A stretch of DNA of 59,704 bases, taken from positions 1-59,704 of IMG/VR virus record IMGVR_UViG_3300013306_000018; one strand, written 5' to 3'. This DNA is from a virus. This document shows positions 32,942 through 41,754 of this stretch, in pieces. Numbering within the stretch: position 1 is the first letter of the stretch; each line of letters begins with the position of its first letter. A program made the position numbers and the translations under genes. The notes under the pieces are model-generated. The model was not told the DNA's origin. It saw nothing but the letters and a program-made list of their open reading frames with translations, and did not search any database.

Positions 32942-33484
32942 CTATACCCCTAGAACCAACCAGAACACGGCACCAGTGTAGGGCGCACCTGTAGTAACAT
33001 CCATACCTGCATTGGTCAGATTGGCATAGTTAAAGGAAAAATCAACGCCGGCAGCAGAACCTCCTGTTATTTGGACATTAAGAACAGAACTTAATGTTAT
33101 TGGGAATACAACTGGATCAGAAGTTCCACCAGTAAAAGCGGAATAACCGTACTGTATAGTTAAACCATTCGCTAAAACTAACCATCCGGGTTCAGCGTTT
33201 GAAAAGTTAGGGAAGACGAGGTCAGCCAACTCGTCCTTGGTTACGAGGCCGCTCGTCACCGTACCCGTAGCACTGTTACCGGTGATGGGCGTCAGCAGCC
33301 CCAACGCCAACAGGTCATCAAAGGTAACTGCTCGCCCAGGGAGCGAGCCGCGATACCCGCCAAGGCTCTCGACACCTTGCTTTAGCGAGCGCACCGTGGT
33401 CACCAGCGAGCCGAGATCCGCCAGCGGGTTTTGCACCTGCGGCACGTTTTTGTTAGGGGTCAGCGCGAAGGGCCGGTCAGACAC
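32942..33484 (-). CDS. Virion or tail-fibre-like protein of unknown function
   Basis: 180 residues. The N-terminal third is helical (LADLGSLVTTVRSLKQGVES). The C-terminal half is a beta domain (GWLVLANGLTIQYGYSAFTG; PITLSSVLNVQITGG) like the tail-fibre C-terminal domain of Gp53 type. It overlaps the next gene by 8 bases. Confidence 0.72.
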   Translation of the reverse strand: MSDRPFALTPNKNVPQVQNPLADLGSLVTTVRSLKQGVESLGGYRGSLPGRAVTFDDLLALGLLTPITGNSATGTVTSGLVTKDELADLVFPNFSNAEPGWLVLANGLTIQYGYSAFTGGTSDPVVFPITLSSVLNVQITGGSAAGVDFSFNYANLTNAGMDVTTGAPYTGAVFWLVLGV

Positions 33485-35201
33485 CTTGAAGCTCCTTCAT
33501 CGTCGAGGCCAGTTCCACGCTGTCGATACGAACCCGGCCAATCAGCTCGATCTGCCAGTCAAAGGCGCGAAAGCCGGAGGGCAGGCGGAAGATGTCCGTC
33601 GGCTTCTGAATGTCCCGCTCCATAATCAATGTCAGATCCGGCCCCGAGAAGATGCGAAACCGCGCGTGGACGCCATCGGGCAACAGCCCTGAGGGGTCAG
33701 ACGGCATCGCGTCGTCCACCCGTGGACTTGATGTAACATGCACCGCCCCGAGACTGATTGGTGCCGGTGCGTAGAACTGCTTAGACTTCCACTGATAAGT
33801 ATCATGTGCTGCCGTCGGACTGTCCCAGAGATAGACATTACCCGCGATCATCACATAGGTGTTACCTTCAAACTCATCGTTCCAGATCGCTGTCGCGTTA
33901 TCGACCGTGTTCAATAGCACAAACCCGGTTTTGTTGTCGGTACCGTCAAAAATGAAACCACCATCGCTGTGAATGGCGATGTACTGGGCGCGGTGCCGTG
34001 CTCCGATGATAGTATCCCCATGATACGATGTAAGCCACAGTTGCTTACTCATCGTATCCAACGATATGATGTCGGCCTGGAAATAATTGGTTTTTACCAA
34101 ACCATTTTGCGAAGAATAAATAACCCCCTGGAGGTCCGTGACCACCGAGCCGCGTGAAATACATGGCTCTGCTACCTGGGTTTGATTTATAATATAATTC
34201 GCCGGTGAGTTACCGGTACCGGCCGAGATAAAGCCAGCGGTAAGAATTGCGAGCGATTGGTTCCACGCTGTCAATGCGACGATGTCGTACAACACTGACT
34301 GGTCATAGATTGCCGGCCATGCGTGCGGGCGGTATGGCTCGCAGAAATGAATTGTGTTACCAGTGAACCCCACCATCATGCCGCCGGGTAGAGCGACTAG
34401 CCCGTCGAGGTGATCCGGCGGGTTACCCCAGCTCGTCGAGATCAGCGTGGGGTTGTCTATAATTTGAAGGTCGGTCGATACATCGACGTAAGGATCTGGA
34501 GATATCAAAAAATCCACAATCATGTAAAACGAGGCACCGGTCTGTAACCCCGTCACCGTGCGGTAGAGCCGCACCTTGCGTACAAACGGATAGTTTCGAC
34601 CGGAACTCCCAGCGGGTGGCGGGGGCGGCAAGCCGTAGATTGTCCAAGTGCCGTCGGCAGGCCCCTCGACAATAACGCTGGGATAGCTAGGTGCGCTCTC
34701 TTCACCAAAATCGTTGATAAAGGTGTAACAATAACTCCGCGCCACCTGAGGAACCGAGGTTGTTCCGCCAGTCACCGATACAGATAGTGCGCTACCACTA
34801 CCAGGATTAGGCTGGTCAATCCCCAGATCGTAGGGTACCAGCGGTACGCCAAAATTGTTATCGTCGTTGATCATCGCGAAGGTCGCCCAGTGCGGGCTCA
34901 GATCACCAGGATTGGTCCAGTAAATCCGTCGCGTGGCGTCGTTGGTCAGCGGGGACCGGCAAACGCTGGAGAACTCACTTGGCAGCTTTAGCCATACCAC
35001 CACTTCGTTCAGCGCGTCGGGAAATCGGAACGCCTTGCGGGCGCCCGGTAGAGATTTGACAAACTGGATCTGCGGCAACCCGTCGAGGTTGCCGGAACGA
35101 AAGTCGCAGTCCTGCGCCTGCTCCGACATATTGTCGGGCAGCACCCCAGGATCGAGGCGGGGGACCATGCCCCCCATACCCCGGATGGCGAAGCGGGCCA
35201 T
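33477..35201 (-). CDS. Probable tail or nozzle protein, beta-rich
   Basis: 574 residues, mostly beta strand. It starts MARFAIRGMGGMVPRLDPGV and has repeated strands, as in beta-propeller-like proteins of podovirus tail nozzles. Its size and its place between the adaptor-like genes and the virion fibre region agree. The function is inferred from size, composition and position. Confidence 0.7.
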   Translation of the reverse strand: MARFAIRGMGGMVPRLDPGVLPDNMSEQAQDCDFRSGNLDGLPQIQFVKSLPGARKAFRFPDALNEVVVWLKLPSEFSSVCRSPLTNDATRRIYWTNPGDLSPHWATFAMINDDNNFGVPLVPYDLGIDQPNPGSGSALSVSVTGGTTSVPQVARSYCYTFINDFGEESAPSYPSVIVEGPADGTWTIYGLPPPPPAGSSGRNYPFVRKVRLYRTVTGLQTGASFYMIVDFLISPDPYVDVSTDLQIIDNPTLISTSWGNPPDHLDGLVALPGGMMVGFTGNTIHFCEPYRPHAWPAIYDQSVLYDIVALTAWNQSLAILTAGFISAGTGNSPANYIINQTQVAEPCISRGSVVTDLQGVIYSSQNGLVKTNYFQADIISLDTMSKQLWLTSYHGDTIIGARHRAQYIAIHSDGGFIFDGTDNKTGFVLLNTVDNATAIWNDEFEGNTYVMIAGNVYLWDSPTAAHDTYQWKSKQFYAPAPISLGAVHVTSSPRVDDAMPSDPSGLLPDGVHARFRIFSGPDLTLIMERDIQKPTDIFRLPSGFRAFDWQIELIGRVRIDSVELASTMKELQGV

Positions 35202-35204
35202 AGC

Positions 35205-35549
35205 CTACCAGTAGATCCAACCAACCGTGTTATCGACGTACCGGTATTCCTGCTTCTGCCCCGCCGTCGCCGTGACTGGAGCCGTAGTCACCGTCACCGC
35301 AGCGGCGTTCTGCACCGTCAAGGTTGTGACGATCGAGCGGAACTTGAGGATCACAGCATCCCCCGGCCTGGAGCTAGCCGGTAGTTTCACGGTCAATGCA
35401 GCGATCGTCGCCGAGTGGTTGAAGTATACCTCGTCTTGACCGGCTGACATTGTATATGTCTGACCGGTTGTCGGGACGTTTACAGTAGTTGTCGGAATGG
35501 CATCCGACACAAAGAATGTACCACCGCCTCGGGCTAGAAAACTTGGCAT
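35205..35549 (-). CDS. Small beta-rich virion-region protein
   Basis: 114 residues, Thr/Val/Ala-rich strands throughout (SATIAALTVKLPASSRPGDA; TTLTVQNAAAVTVTTAPV), ending in W. Such patterns occur in head-decoration and fibre domains. No family named. Confidence 0.66.
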   Translation of the reverse strand: MPSFLARGGGTFFVSDAIPTTTVNVPTTGQTYTMSAGQDEVYFNHSATIAALTVKLPASSRPGDAVILKFRSIVTTLTVQNAAAVTVTTAPVTATAGQKQEYRYVDNTVGWIYW

Positions 35550-35573
35550 TGTTTTAACTCCTCTATGATGATC

Positions 35574-35834
35574 CTATTTCGCCTCGGCCTTTAGTTTGCA
35601 TGCCTCGCCACACAAACGCTCTAGTTCGACGATCCTGGCATCCTTTTCAGCCAGCTTACGGATCACCTCCTCGACGTAAAGGTTTACCGCAGGCATAATC
35701 TGCTGCACCGCCGCCGCAAGATTACGTTCTGCCATCGTCGGCTGCGGCGTTTGTTGTGGCGTTTGTTGTGGCGTTTGCTGCGCCCAAGCAACCGCAGGCA
35801 GCAGCATCAAAACACCCAGTAATACAAACCTCAT
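35574..35834 (-). CDS. Small secreted coiled-coil protein with TPQQ repeats
   Basis: 86 residues. MRFVLLGVLMLLPAVAWAQQ is a Sec signal peptide with an AWA cleavage site. Three TPQQ-type repeats and a coiled coil (EEVIRKLAEKDARIVELERL) with two cysteines follow. There is no lipobox, so it should be periplasmic or surface located. The ATG overlaps the previous stop (ATGA). Spanin-like shape is possible but unproven. Confidence 0.72.
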   Translation of the reverse strand: MRFVLLGVLMLLPAVAWAQQTPQQTPQQTPQPTMAERNLAAAVQQIMPAVNLYVEEVIRKLAEKDARIVELERLCGEACKLKAEAK

Positions 35835-37420
35835 GGACACCTCACTAAGACTCCGGTGCCCGTCGTCGCGATAACCACGCCATTAGCTTGCCCCGAACAA
35901 TTAGCCGCACTGATCAGCCCCGACGCCACAATCTGCCCAGAAAATAAAGCGTTGCCCGTTACCTGCAACGTAGCGCCGCCGCCAATGTCGGTCGTGGTCC
36001 CTATTAAAAAATTACCCGATCCGACCGCAAACCGCGCCCGCTCGACAAGAGAAGCACCGTTATGCACCGAGAACGACATGCCAGCTTGTATGTTACTACT
36101 CGAGTTGGAAATAAAATCAATCCGACCTTGTGTATCGCCGGTATATAGCTTTTGAGCGATGCCTGTTTTGACATTATCGGCAATAGCATTAACATTAACA
36201 GTTATCATTTCAACATCCGCCGATCCAGTATGGGTCATGTGTAGATTACCCCCAATCGTAGCATCACCCCCAACTGTCAATAGCCCGCTAACCGAAGTGT
36301 CGCCGGCAACCTGTAATTTATTATTACCACCCGCATCGGTCGTCGTGCCAATCAAAAAATTACCTGATCCAAGTGCAAATCGCGCCCGCTCGGTAGGGAG
36401 ACCCCCGTTATGCACGGTAAAAGCTATGCCACTTTTCACATCAGTACCGGAGTTAGCAATAAAATCGATACGGCTTTGCACATCGCCGTTATATAGTCTT
36501 TGTATGATACTCGTAGTCGTGTTGTCGGCAGCAGAGGCAACCGTAAAAACCAATGCGGCGTGAACGTCTCCTCCCGCTACCTCGTGATCCAGCCAAATAG
36601 GACTTTTCGTATGAATTGCCGGCCCGGTAAAATTTGCGTCGTGCCAGTCGAGACCGGCATAAGCAGTAAACCCGCCGGCCCGCCACAAACTACCGGTAGG
36701 ATTGATGGGTCCACGCCCGTATATACCATCTGGCCGAATGGTCAATAATACATATTCCCAATTAGTACCATCGTCACTAAGTCCCTGAACCAAAAACGCG
36801 GTATTCTTTTTTACGATAGCGTGGCTATTTGCTACCGCCATCGTACCAGTAGTAACACCAGTATCAGTTGAGTTTATCGCGATAGCATATTTACCATCGA
36901 CGTCAACCGTATTAAACGTGTCGATCTCAATACAGGCGATCCCCCCACCAACCGTAACATTGTGCTCGCACCGCGCCTCTATCGCGTAAAGCACACCGCC
37001 ACGATTGCTCGAAGCCGCTGCCCAGATCCCAATCGCCCCCGACCCGCCGTCACCACCATCGGTCCAAGTGCCCTCGACGCGCCCTTGAGCCAGCATGCCG
37101 GTCGCGAGCCCATGTATCCCTGACACCAAAGTCGAATTACCATGCACCGCGACTGCTAATGGCAACAGCGTAGTATCGGCCGGGCCTGTAGTAAAAAGCT
37201 CCGTCTGGTTTCCGACATACCCGACAATCGGGTTGATCGGTAATGGCGCAGCCTGAGTTCCATAATGAAACTTAGCGATGTTTGCCTGGGGCACCGTGGA
37301 ATTTAATACAAACGGTATTACAGCATTGGTCGCATCCTTCGACATCGGATTTGGCACTTGTTGTGCTCGCGCCGGCAACGCCGATAACAGCAGAACAACA
37401 GTAAAAGCTAGTTTTTGCAT
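35831..37420 (-). CDS. Tail-fibre-like protein carrying a Sec signal peptide
   Basis: 529 residues from the ATG at 37420 (GTG 37423 is the alternative). MQKLAFTVVLLLSALPARAQ is a signal peptide. The rest is beta-rich and fibre-like. Two repeats each contain IDFI(A/S)NS then ERARFA(L/V)GSGNFLIGTTTD, a pattern common just before S74 chaperone domains in tail spikes. No S74 domain follows here; that domain is in the 31416-32459 gene. It ends with VVIATTGTGVLVRCP. Confidence 0.78.
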   Translation of the reverse strand: MQKLAFTVVLLLSALPARAQQVPNPMSKDATNAVIPFVLNSTVPQANIAKFHYGTQAAPLPINPIVGYVGNQTELFTTGPADTTLLPLAVAVHGNSTLVSGIHGLATGMLAQGRVEGTWTDGGDGGSGAIGIWAAASSNRGGVLYAIEARCEHNVTVGGGIACIEIDTFNTVDVDGKYAIAINSTDTGVTTGTMAVANSHAIVKKNTAFLVQGLSDDGTNWEYVLLTIRPDGIYGRGPINPTGSLWRAGGFTAYAGLDWHDANFTGPAIHTKSPIWLDHEVAGGDVHAALVFTVASAADNTTTSIIQRLYNGDVQSRIDFIANSGTDVKSGIAFTVHNGGLPTERARFALGSGNFLIGTTTDAGGNNKLQVAGDTSVSGLLTVGGDATIGGNLHMTHTGSADVEMITVNVNAIADNVKTGIAQKLYTGDTQGRIDFISNSSSNIQAGMSFSVHNGASLVERARFAVGSGNFLIGTTTDIGGGATLQVTGNALFSGQIVASGLISAANCSGQANGVVIATTGTGVLVRCP

Positions 37421-38304
37421 CACGGTGTCCCAAAATAATTCTTTTGATTAACCTGAAAAGCTGCCCGCTCATTGGTCGTCAGCGCGTAAGCGTTCCACCA
37501 GATCATCTCGCTTTCATCGCAGGTCGTACCGGGCACTCCGATGAAACCCACATTACCCGGCGTTGTATCAACCGTTACCGTTCCGGTATATTCATCCCCG
37601 TCAATCCGTAATACCGACGCGGCGCCGTTTGACACGCCGCTAAGTGTGTGGGGTATAAACGACGGAGATATCGGGCCGCTGACCGTAGTAGAAGCGGCAC
37701 CGTTTAGTGTGACACCCGTATTTACCAGTAATAAGTTATTACCACCGACGGCGCCGACATAACACCCGGTACCGTTATACGATCCTACCGCAGAGACCGA
37801 CCACGGCCCTGCTATTGTCACGCCGACAAAACTCATACCACCAGCATAACCGGTCGTATGCCGGCCGCAGGGCAAACCGTTAATACAACTCGCTATATAT
37901 TGCGGTTGATCTACCAAACTCGCTTGCGTCAAATGCCGGGCAAGCCCGCTCTGGTCATACCAAGTATCCCAAAAACAAGTGGTCGCAGCGCAAAAAACAC
38001 TTGCAGCTGCGGTATCCAACGGCGCGCCGGTAAACCCGGTAGCGCCTAAATAATTTATATCCTGGGTGCCGCCCGTGGTCCGGCGTAATTTTAGTGCCGG
38101 ACCAGCATAGTTCGCCTTGAGCCGGCGCACGCTGTAAACACCAGCCGGCTGACTGGCGATGCTGGCTAATATATCACCGCTGCCGCCACGCACCGCAATA
38201 TCGGATAGCCCAACACCAAGGCCCAGCGACTGCCCGAGTAAGGGCGCCGATAAGATCGAGCAACCGAAAAAGGTTGCTAATAGAGCGCCAGTACTAGCGT
38301 GCAT
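37420..38304 (-). CDS. Secreted arabinofuranosidase-like / LamG-like fibre protein
   Basis: 294 residues. A hydrophobic N-terminus ending LLGQS looks like a signal peptide. GVYSVRRLKANYAGPALKLR and FWDTWYDQSGLARHLTQAS follow, then ALTTNERAAFQVNQKNYF at the end. These match the concanavalin-like domain of arabinofuranosidase B type that phages often use in tail fibres. It overlaps both neighbours. Sugar binding or cleavage at the cell surface is likely; activity cannot be judged. Confidence 0.8.
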   Translation of the reverse strand: MHASTGALLATFFGCSILSAPLLGQSLGLGVGLSDIAVRGGSGDILASIASQPAGVYSVRRLKANYAGPALKLRRTTGGTQDINYLGATGFTGAPLDTAAASVFCAATTCFWDTWYDQSGLARHLTQASLVDQPQYIASCINGLPCGRHTTGYAGGMSFVGVTIAGPWSVSAVGSYNGTGCYVGAVGGNNLLLVNTGVTLNGAASTTVSGPISPSFIPHTLSGVSNGAASVLRIDGDEYTGTVTVDTTPGNVGFIGVPGTTCDESEMIWWNAYALTTNERAAFQVNQKNYFGTP

Positions 38305-38606
38305 GTCGTGTTTGTACTCATTACCTTTGCAACTTGCAGAGGTAGGAAAGACCCAGGCTGGACGTTGCTGAAAGTCACCGCTGCACCGGCTCCGGTGGCG
38401 TTATCGGCCTGGAGCACCACAGCCACGTTGCACGGTGTTGCGTCGCCCACATAAAGCCCACGCGTCCCCGGTAAGAGCGTAGCATCGCTCTTCGTCACGG
38501 CACGGGCCGAAATGCCTTGGTTCAGCGTTGCGCTGCCAGTGGGCTTACTCTGTGCCCAGGCGGAGCCCCAGATGCCTAGCAGAACGATAAGTAGGAGGAA
38601 ACGCAT
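38277..38606 (-). CDS. Spike-base-like protein with a Sec signal peptide
   Basis: 109 residues from the ATG at 38606. MRFLLLIVLLGIWGSAWAQS is a signal peptide nearly identical in style to that of the 86-residue protein downstream. The mature part, AVTKSDATLLPGTRGLYVGD then VTFSNVQPGSFLPLQVAKVM, resembles the spike-base/head-spike protein of gene transfer agents and phages. An upstream in-frame extension overlaps another gene and is left out. Confidence 0.75.
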   Translation of the reverse strand: MRFLLLIVLLGIWGSAWAQSKPTGSATLNQGISARAVTKSDATLLPGTRGLYVGDATPCNVAVVLQADNATGAGAAVTFSNVQPGSFLPLQVAKVMSTNTTCTLVLALY

Positions 38607-38607
38607 C

Positions 38608-38772
38608 TCAGCGTCCTTTACCGCGAGCGCCCAGTCGTTTCTGACCGGCGCGGTCAGCGCGCTTCTCGGCAGCAGAAGTTTCATATTGCTTCGCGCTCAC
38701 CCCGGCCCGTTTCGCACCGGACGTGTCCTCGCGCTTATCGGCTTTGCTGTCTTCGTATGGTTTTGCTTTCAT
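38608..38772 (-). CDS. Small lysine-rich protein (54 residues)
   Basis: MKAKPYEDSKADKREDTSGA, then SAKQYETSAAEKRADRAGQ. Strong AGGAG before the ATG and a one-base gap to the next gene. Highly charged and probably disordered; could be a minor virion or DNA-binding protein. Confidence 0.7.
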   Translation of the reverse strand: MKAKPYEDSKADKREDTSGAKRAGVSAKQYETSAAEKRADRAGQKRLGARGKGR

Positions 38773-38782
38773 CACGCGCTCC

Positions 38783-39001
38783 TCAGTATAGCCCAGGGCT
38801 ATTGCGGCCCTTGTTGGGCGTAGACTTCTTTGCCAACGCCTTCTTCATCGCCGTCGGCTGACCGGGGTTCGTCGGACCTGGGATCGGTCCCGCTGGCACT
38901 GACTTGCCGGGATTACCCGACAAATTCTGCGGGCTAGACCCTTTAGAACTAGGATTGACCGCGATACCACCCTTACCCGGTTTATCGTACATACCGTGCA
39001 T
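38783..39001 (-). CDS. Small Gly/Pro/Lys-rich protein of unknown function
   Basis: 72 residues without clear secondary structure (GKGGIAVNPSSKGSSPQNL), basic C-terminus. An ATG at 38992 is an alternative start. Probably a minor structural protein. Confidence 0.62.
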   Translation of the reverse strand: MHGMYDKPGKGGIAVNPSSKGSSPQNLSGNPGKSVPAGPIPGPTNPGQPTAMKKALAKKSTPNKGRNSPGLY

Positions 39002-39017
39002 GCTGTAACCCTTTCAT

Positions 39018-39740
39018 CTATACCTGTACCCATTGGGCGCCGGTGAAAGTTAATTCTACCCAGTTATAGTTATAGTTCATCACCAGGGTTGGCTGACCTT
39101 CGATATTCGCCGAGCCGCCGATAATGGTAATTGGGTGTTCTGTAGCAGTACCAGTGATGTCCTTGATTGTCAGAGTTTGTCCCAACACTGGCGAGGGCGG
39201 CAGGGTAACTGACATCGCTACGCCGCTAGCGTTGCTAATGTAGATGAGTCCAGCCGTGCCAGCTGGCAGCGCCGTCGTTGAGTAGACGATCATATTCGGT
39301 GGAGTGGGCGGCATGGCGGGGGGTTCCGGTGCGGGGGTGGTGACCGGCGGCGGCGTCACCGCGACAACGAGATCGACCTGTTTCGCTCGGCCAGTGCCAG
39401 CGGTCGCCAAAAACGACACCAGATACGACACACCAGGAGTGCCAGATGCCAGCATCAATGCCACGGTTTTACCGGACATCACAATCGCACCGAAATCAAA
39501 GATCAGCGGAAAACTATCCTCAATCTCAGTATCGACCGTGCCAAATGGATAATCTACCTGCCAACCCCAACCGGCTTGCCCAGGTAGCGCAGAAAAATTA
39601 GACAAGAACGAAATCGTATCACCAACGTCAAGCCACCGCTTAAAGTCGAAATAATACTTTCGGACATCAGGGTGCTGCTTGACCGTGTTACCGATCACCC
39701 CAACATTTTCGGATACCCGGTATGTTATTGGTCCGCTCAA
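39018..39740 (-). CDS. Beta-rich virion-region protein, TTG start
   Basis: 240 residues. TTG 39740 has GGGAGG 8 bases upstream and overlaps the preceding stop. The N-terminal domain (YYFDFKRWLDVGDTISFLSN) is followed by an Ig-like strand pattern and a Pro-rich linker (VTTPAPEPPAMPPTPPNMI). A second beta domain ends in WVQV. Probably a decoration or fibre protein. Confidence 0.72.
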   Translation of the reverse strand: MSGPITYRVSENVGVIGNTVKQHPDVRKYYFDFKRWLDVGDTISFLSNFSALPGQAGWGWQVDYPFGTVDTEIEDSFPLIFDFGAIVMSGKTVALMLASGTPGVSYLVSFLATAGTGRAKQVDLVVAVTPPPVTTPAPEPPAMPPTPPNMIVYSTTALPAGTAGLIYISNASGVAMSVTLPPSPVLGQTLTIKDITGTATEHPITIIGGSANIEGQPTLVMNYNYNWVELTFTGAQWVQV

Positions 39741-41350
39741 CTTTTACGCCTCCCACTGGCAAAATACGGGAACCGCCAAGCCGACCCATCAGTATATTGC
39801 ATCGCGGCAAACGAGCGAGCGTGAACAATCCCAGACCGAAAGCGTCTACCATAAAACGTCGCTAGTTGCGGCGAACTGTAGGGTTTACCCGGCTGCCCAT
39901 AAAGACTATTCAAAGTGCCAGCTTTAATGTAATTAAACCACTGGGACCACGCCATAGATCCAACATCGGACAGAAAATCTTTTGGCTTTAGTGCCAGCCA
40001 CGCTTGCCCCGTACGGCGTGCATCTACCGGTGGCGGGGTTATATCACGTAATATTGCCGGCGGTTCAATTCTAGCGTAATACAACCCGGTATAGTTCAAG
40101 ATCCAGGCAACATCCCAGTCGCCGTCGAACGGGTTAAAGTCAACCCAGCTGATCCCCGGCGCCATCTGCCAGAACACATGTTCCCGACGCGTCGTCGACT
40201 GGATAAAAAATTCTTCCAACGTGTTCCACAACGCCAACTGCACCTGAGTGTGCGGCACGTCGGGCAGCTCGGCGTAGATATTCGAGTACAGGCGATCAAA
40301 GTTATCGGGCTTGAGCGCCTGCGGACTGACCACCTGGGGCTTCTGGCCGCCAGCCAGTGCGATCCCCGCCTCGTAGGCCGCCGCGAACAGGGCGGCGCGC
40401 TCAGGGTTAGCCCAAGGTTGGCCCGCTTCGGCCAGCAACCTTGCCAAAACCCCGCTTCGTAATGTCTCAAGCCAAGTCTGGAACAAGACCTCCGGCACAT
40501 GCGCCAGATCCACCGGCTGCAAGGTAACCAGAGCTGTGCCGCTGGCTTCGGTTGGCTCCAGCGGGATCAGACGGTCGGGTTGCTCGACCCGGTACTGTTC
40601 GAGCCCGTAGACTTCCACCACTTCGTTGACCAGCCCGTCGGGCGAAGTCAGCTGAATTTGAGTGTCGGCGTCGACCAAGGACCACTCGACCGTCTTGCGG
40701 TACCAGCCGGAGCGCCCGCAGAAATCCTCGATGGTGTTCCACGCCATCATCTGGATATGCGTGTGCGGCACCAGCGGCACTTCGGCGAAGATGTTGGCGT
40801 AGAGCCGGTCGAGCCCGTCCGGCTCGCCGACTGCGGGGGTGACAACCTGCGCCGCTTCAAGCAACGTGCGCGCAAGCTCAGCCTCGTAAAGCTGTAGATA
40901 CGGCCCGGCTACCTCAAGATTTGTGTAGGGTTTAGATGGCTCGGACAGTAGCCGCGCCAAAGCACCAACCCGCAGCGGCCGGAACCACGTCTCGAAAACA
41001 AAGGCTGGGGTCGCGTCGAGATTGGTCGGACGTAAGCTAACCAAAGCAGTGCCGCTAGCACTCGCTCCCAACGAAATCAGCTTATCCGGTTGCTCGATGC
41101 GGTAGCGATCGATGCCGTAGACCTCGATGATATGCTGAACGTCCCCGTCGGGGGAAACTACGGTAGTTGTAGTGCCGCTGGCGCCCACCGCGACCGCTAC
41201 TACCCGGCGGAAACACCCCGAACGCGTACAGAAATCCTCGACGGTGTCCCAGATCGCCGCCCGCACCATCGGCTCAAGCGTACCCGGCAGCTCGGCGAGG
41301 AGCCCGTCAATCAGGCGGTCCAGTGAACCTGCGCCCTCGGTGCTAAGCAT
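39737..41350 (-). CDS. Three-repeat head-tail adaptor-like protein
   Basis: 537 residues built of three homologous repeats of about 170. Each repeat carries a LDRLI/LYANIFAEV-type start, then W(N/D)T(I/V/L)E(D/E)F and a TSPDG- or SPDGD-like turn, for example AAIWDTVEDFCTRSGCFRR and MAWNTIEDFCGRSGWYRKTV. Single-domain versions of this unit are known next to phage coat genes. Internal triplication in one chain is unusual. The role is probably adaptor or neck. Confidence 0.74.
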   Translation of the reverse strand: MLSTEGAGSLDRLIDGLLAELPGTLEPMVRAAIWDTVEDFCTRSGCFRRVVAVAVGASGTTTTVVSPDGDVQHIIEVYGIDRYRIEQPDKLISLGASASGTALVSLRPTNLDATPAFVFETWFRPLRVGALARLLSEPSKPYTNLEVAGPYLQLYEAELARTLLEAAQVVTPAVGEPDGLDRLYANIFAEVPLVPHTHIQMMAWNTIEDFCGRSGWYRKTVEWSLVDADTQIQLTSPDGLVNEVVEVYGLEQYRVEQPDRLIPLEPTEASGTALVTLQPVDLAHVPEVLFQTWLETLRSGVLARLLAEAGQPWANPERAALFAAAYEAGIALAGGQKPQVVSPQALKPDNFDRLYSNIYAELPDVPHTQVQLALWNTLEEFFIQSTTRREHVFWQMAPGISWVDFNPFDGDWDVAWILNYTGLYYARIEPPAILRDITPPPVDARRTGQAWLALKPKDFLSDVGSMAWSQWFNYIKAGTLNSLYGQPGKPYSSPQLATFYGRRFRSGIVHARSFAAMQYTDGSAWRFPYFASGRRKS

Positions 41351-41724
41351 TAGCTTGCAGCCGTCAATAGGCCGGTAACAAATTTATTGAGCATCGCCAC
41401 GGCACGGCCCTCCGCGGCAAACTCGTCTTCTCGTAGTTCCGATCTACCGACGATATAATTGATGCAGAGAGGGTAGAAGATTAAATCAAGCGGAAAGTGC
41501 TGGGTCTGATCGTCAGGCATGACATACTGCGGGACACTGACGCGCAGCCCCGTCGCGAGAAACGCATCAGGACGTTTCGCACGAACCTCAGAGAGGGCAC
41601 TGTTAAACGCCTGGATCAAATCCGTATCCGAGTACCGCACCGATCCTGTGATCGGCACGACATCATTGAGGATCGCCCTGGCGTCTGACAGCATCCGCCC
41701 GATGGTGGGCTGCGTCGTCAGCAT
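41350..41724 (-). CDS. Head-tail connector-like protein
   Basis: 124 residues. MLSDARAILNDVVPITGSVR, then DTDLIQAFNSALSEVRAKRP. It is mostly helical, like the connector proteins coded just after the coat gene in many phages (DUF6682-type). Position directly after the coat gene agrees. Stop and next start overlap. Confidence 0.76.
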   Translation of the reverse strand: MLTTQPTIGRMLSDARAILNDVVPITGSVRYSDTDLIQAFNSALSEVRAKRPDAFLATGLRVSVPQYVMPDDQTQHFPLDLIFYPLCINYIVGRSELREDEFAAEGRAVAMLNKFVTGLLTAAS

Positions 41725-41741
41725 CTGGAGTACCTATAGAA

Positions 41742-41754
41742 CCTATAGTTACCC
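41742..41754 (-). promoter_or_regulatory. Recurring 13-base motif GGGTAACTATAGG (minus strand)
   Basis: It overlaps the coat gene stop, and the identical 13 bases lie at 45198-45210. A shorter CTATAG core occurs in many other gaps. Possibly a promoter or processing element; see findings. Confidence 0.4.
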
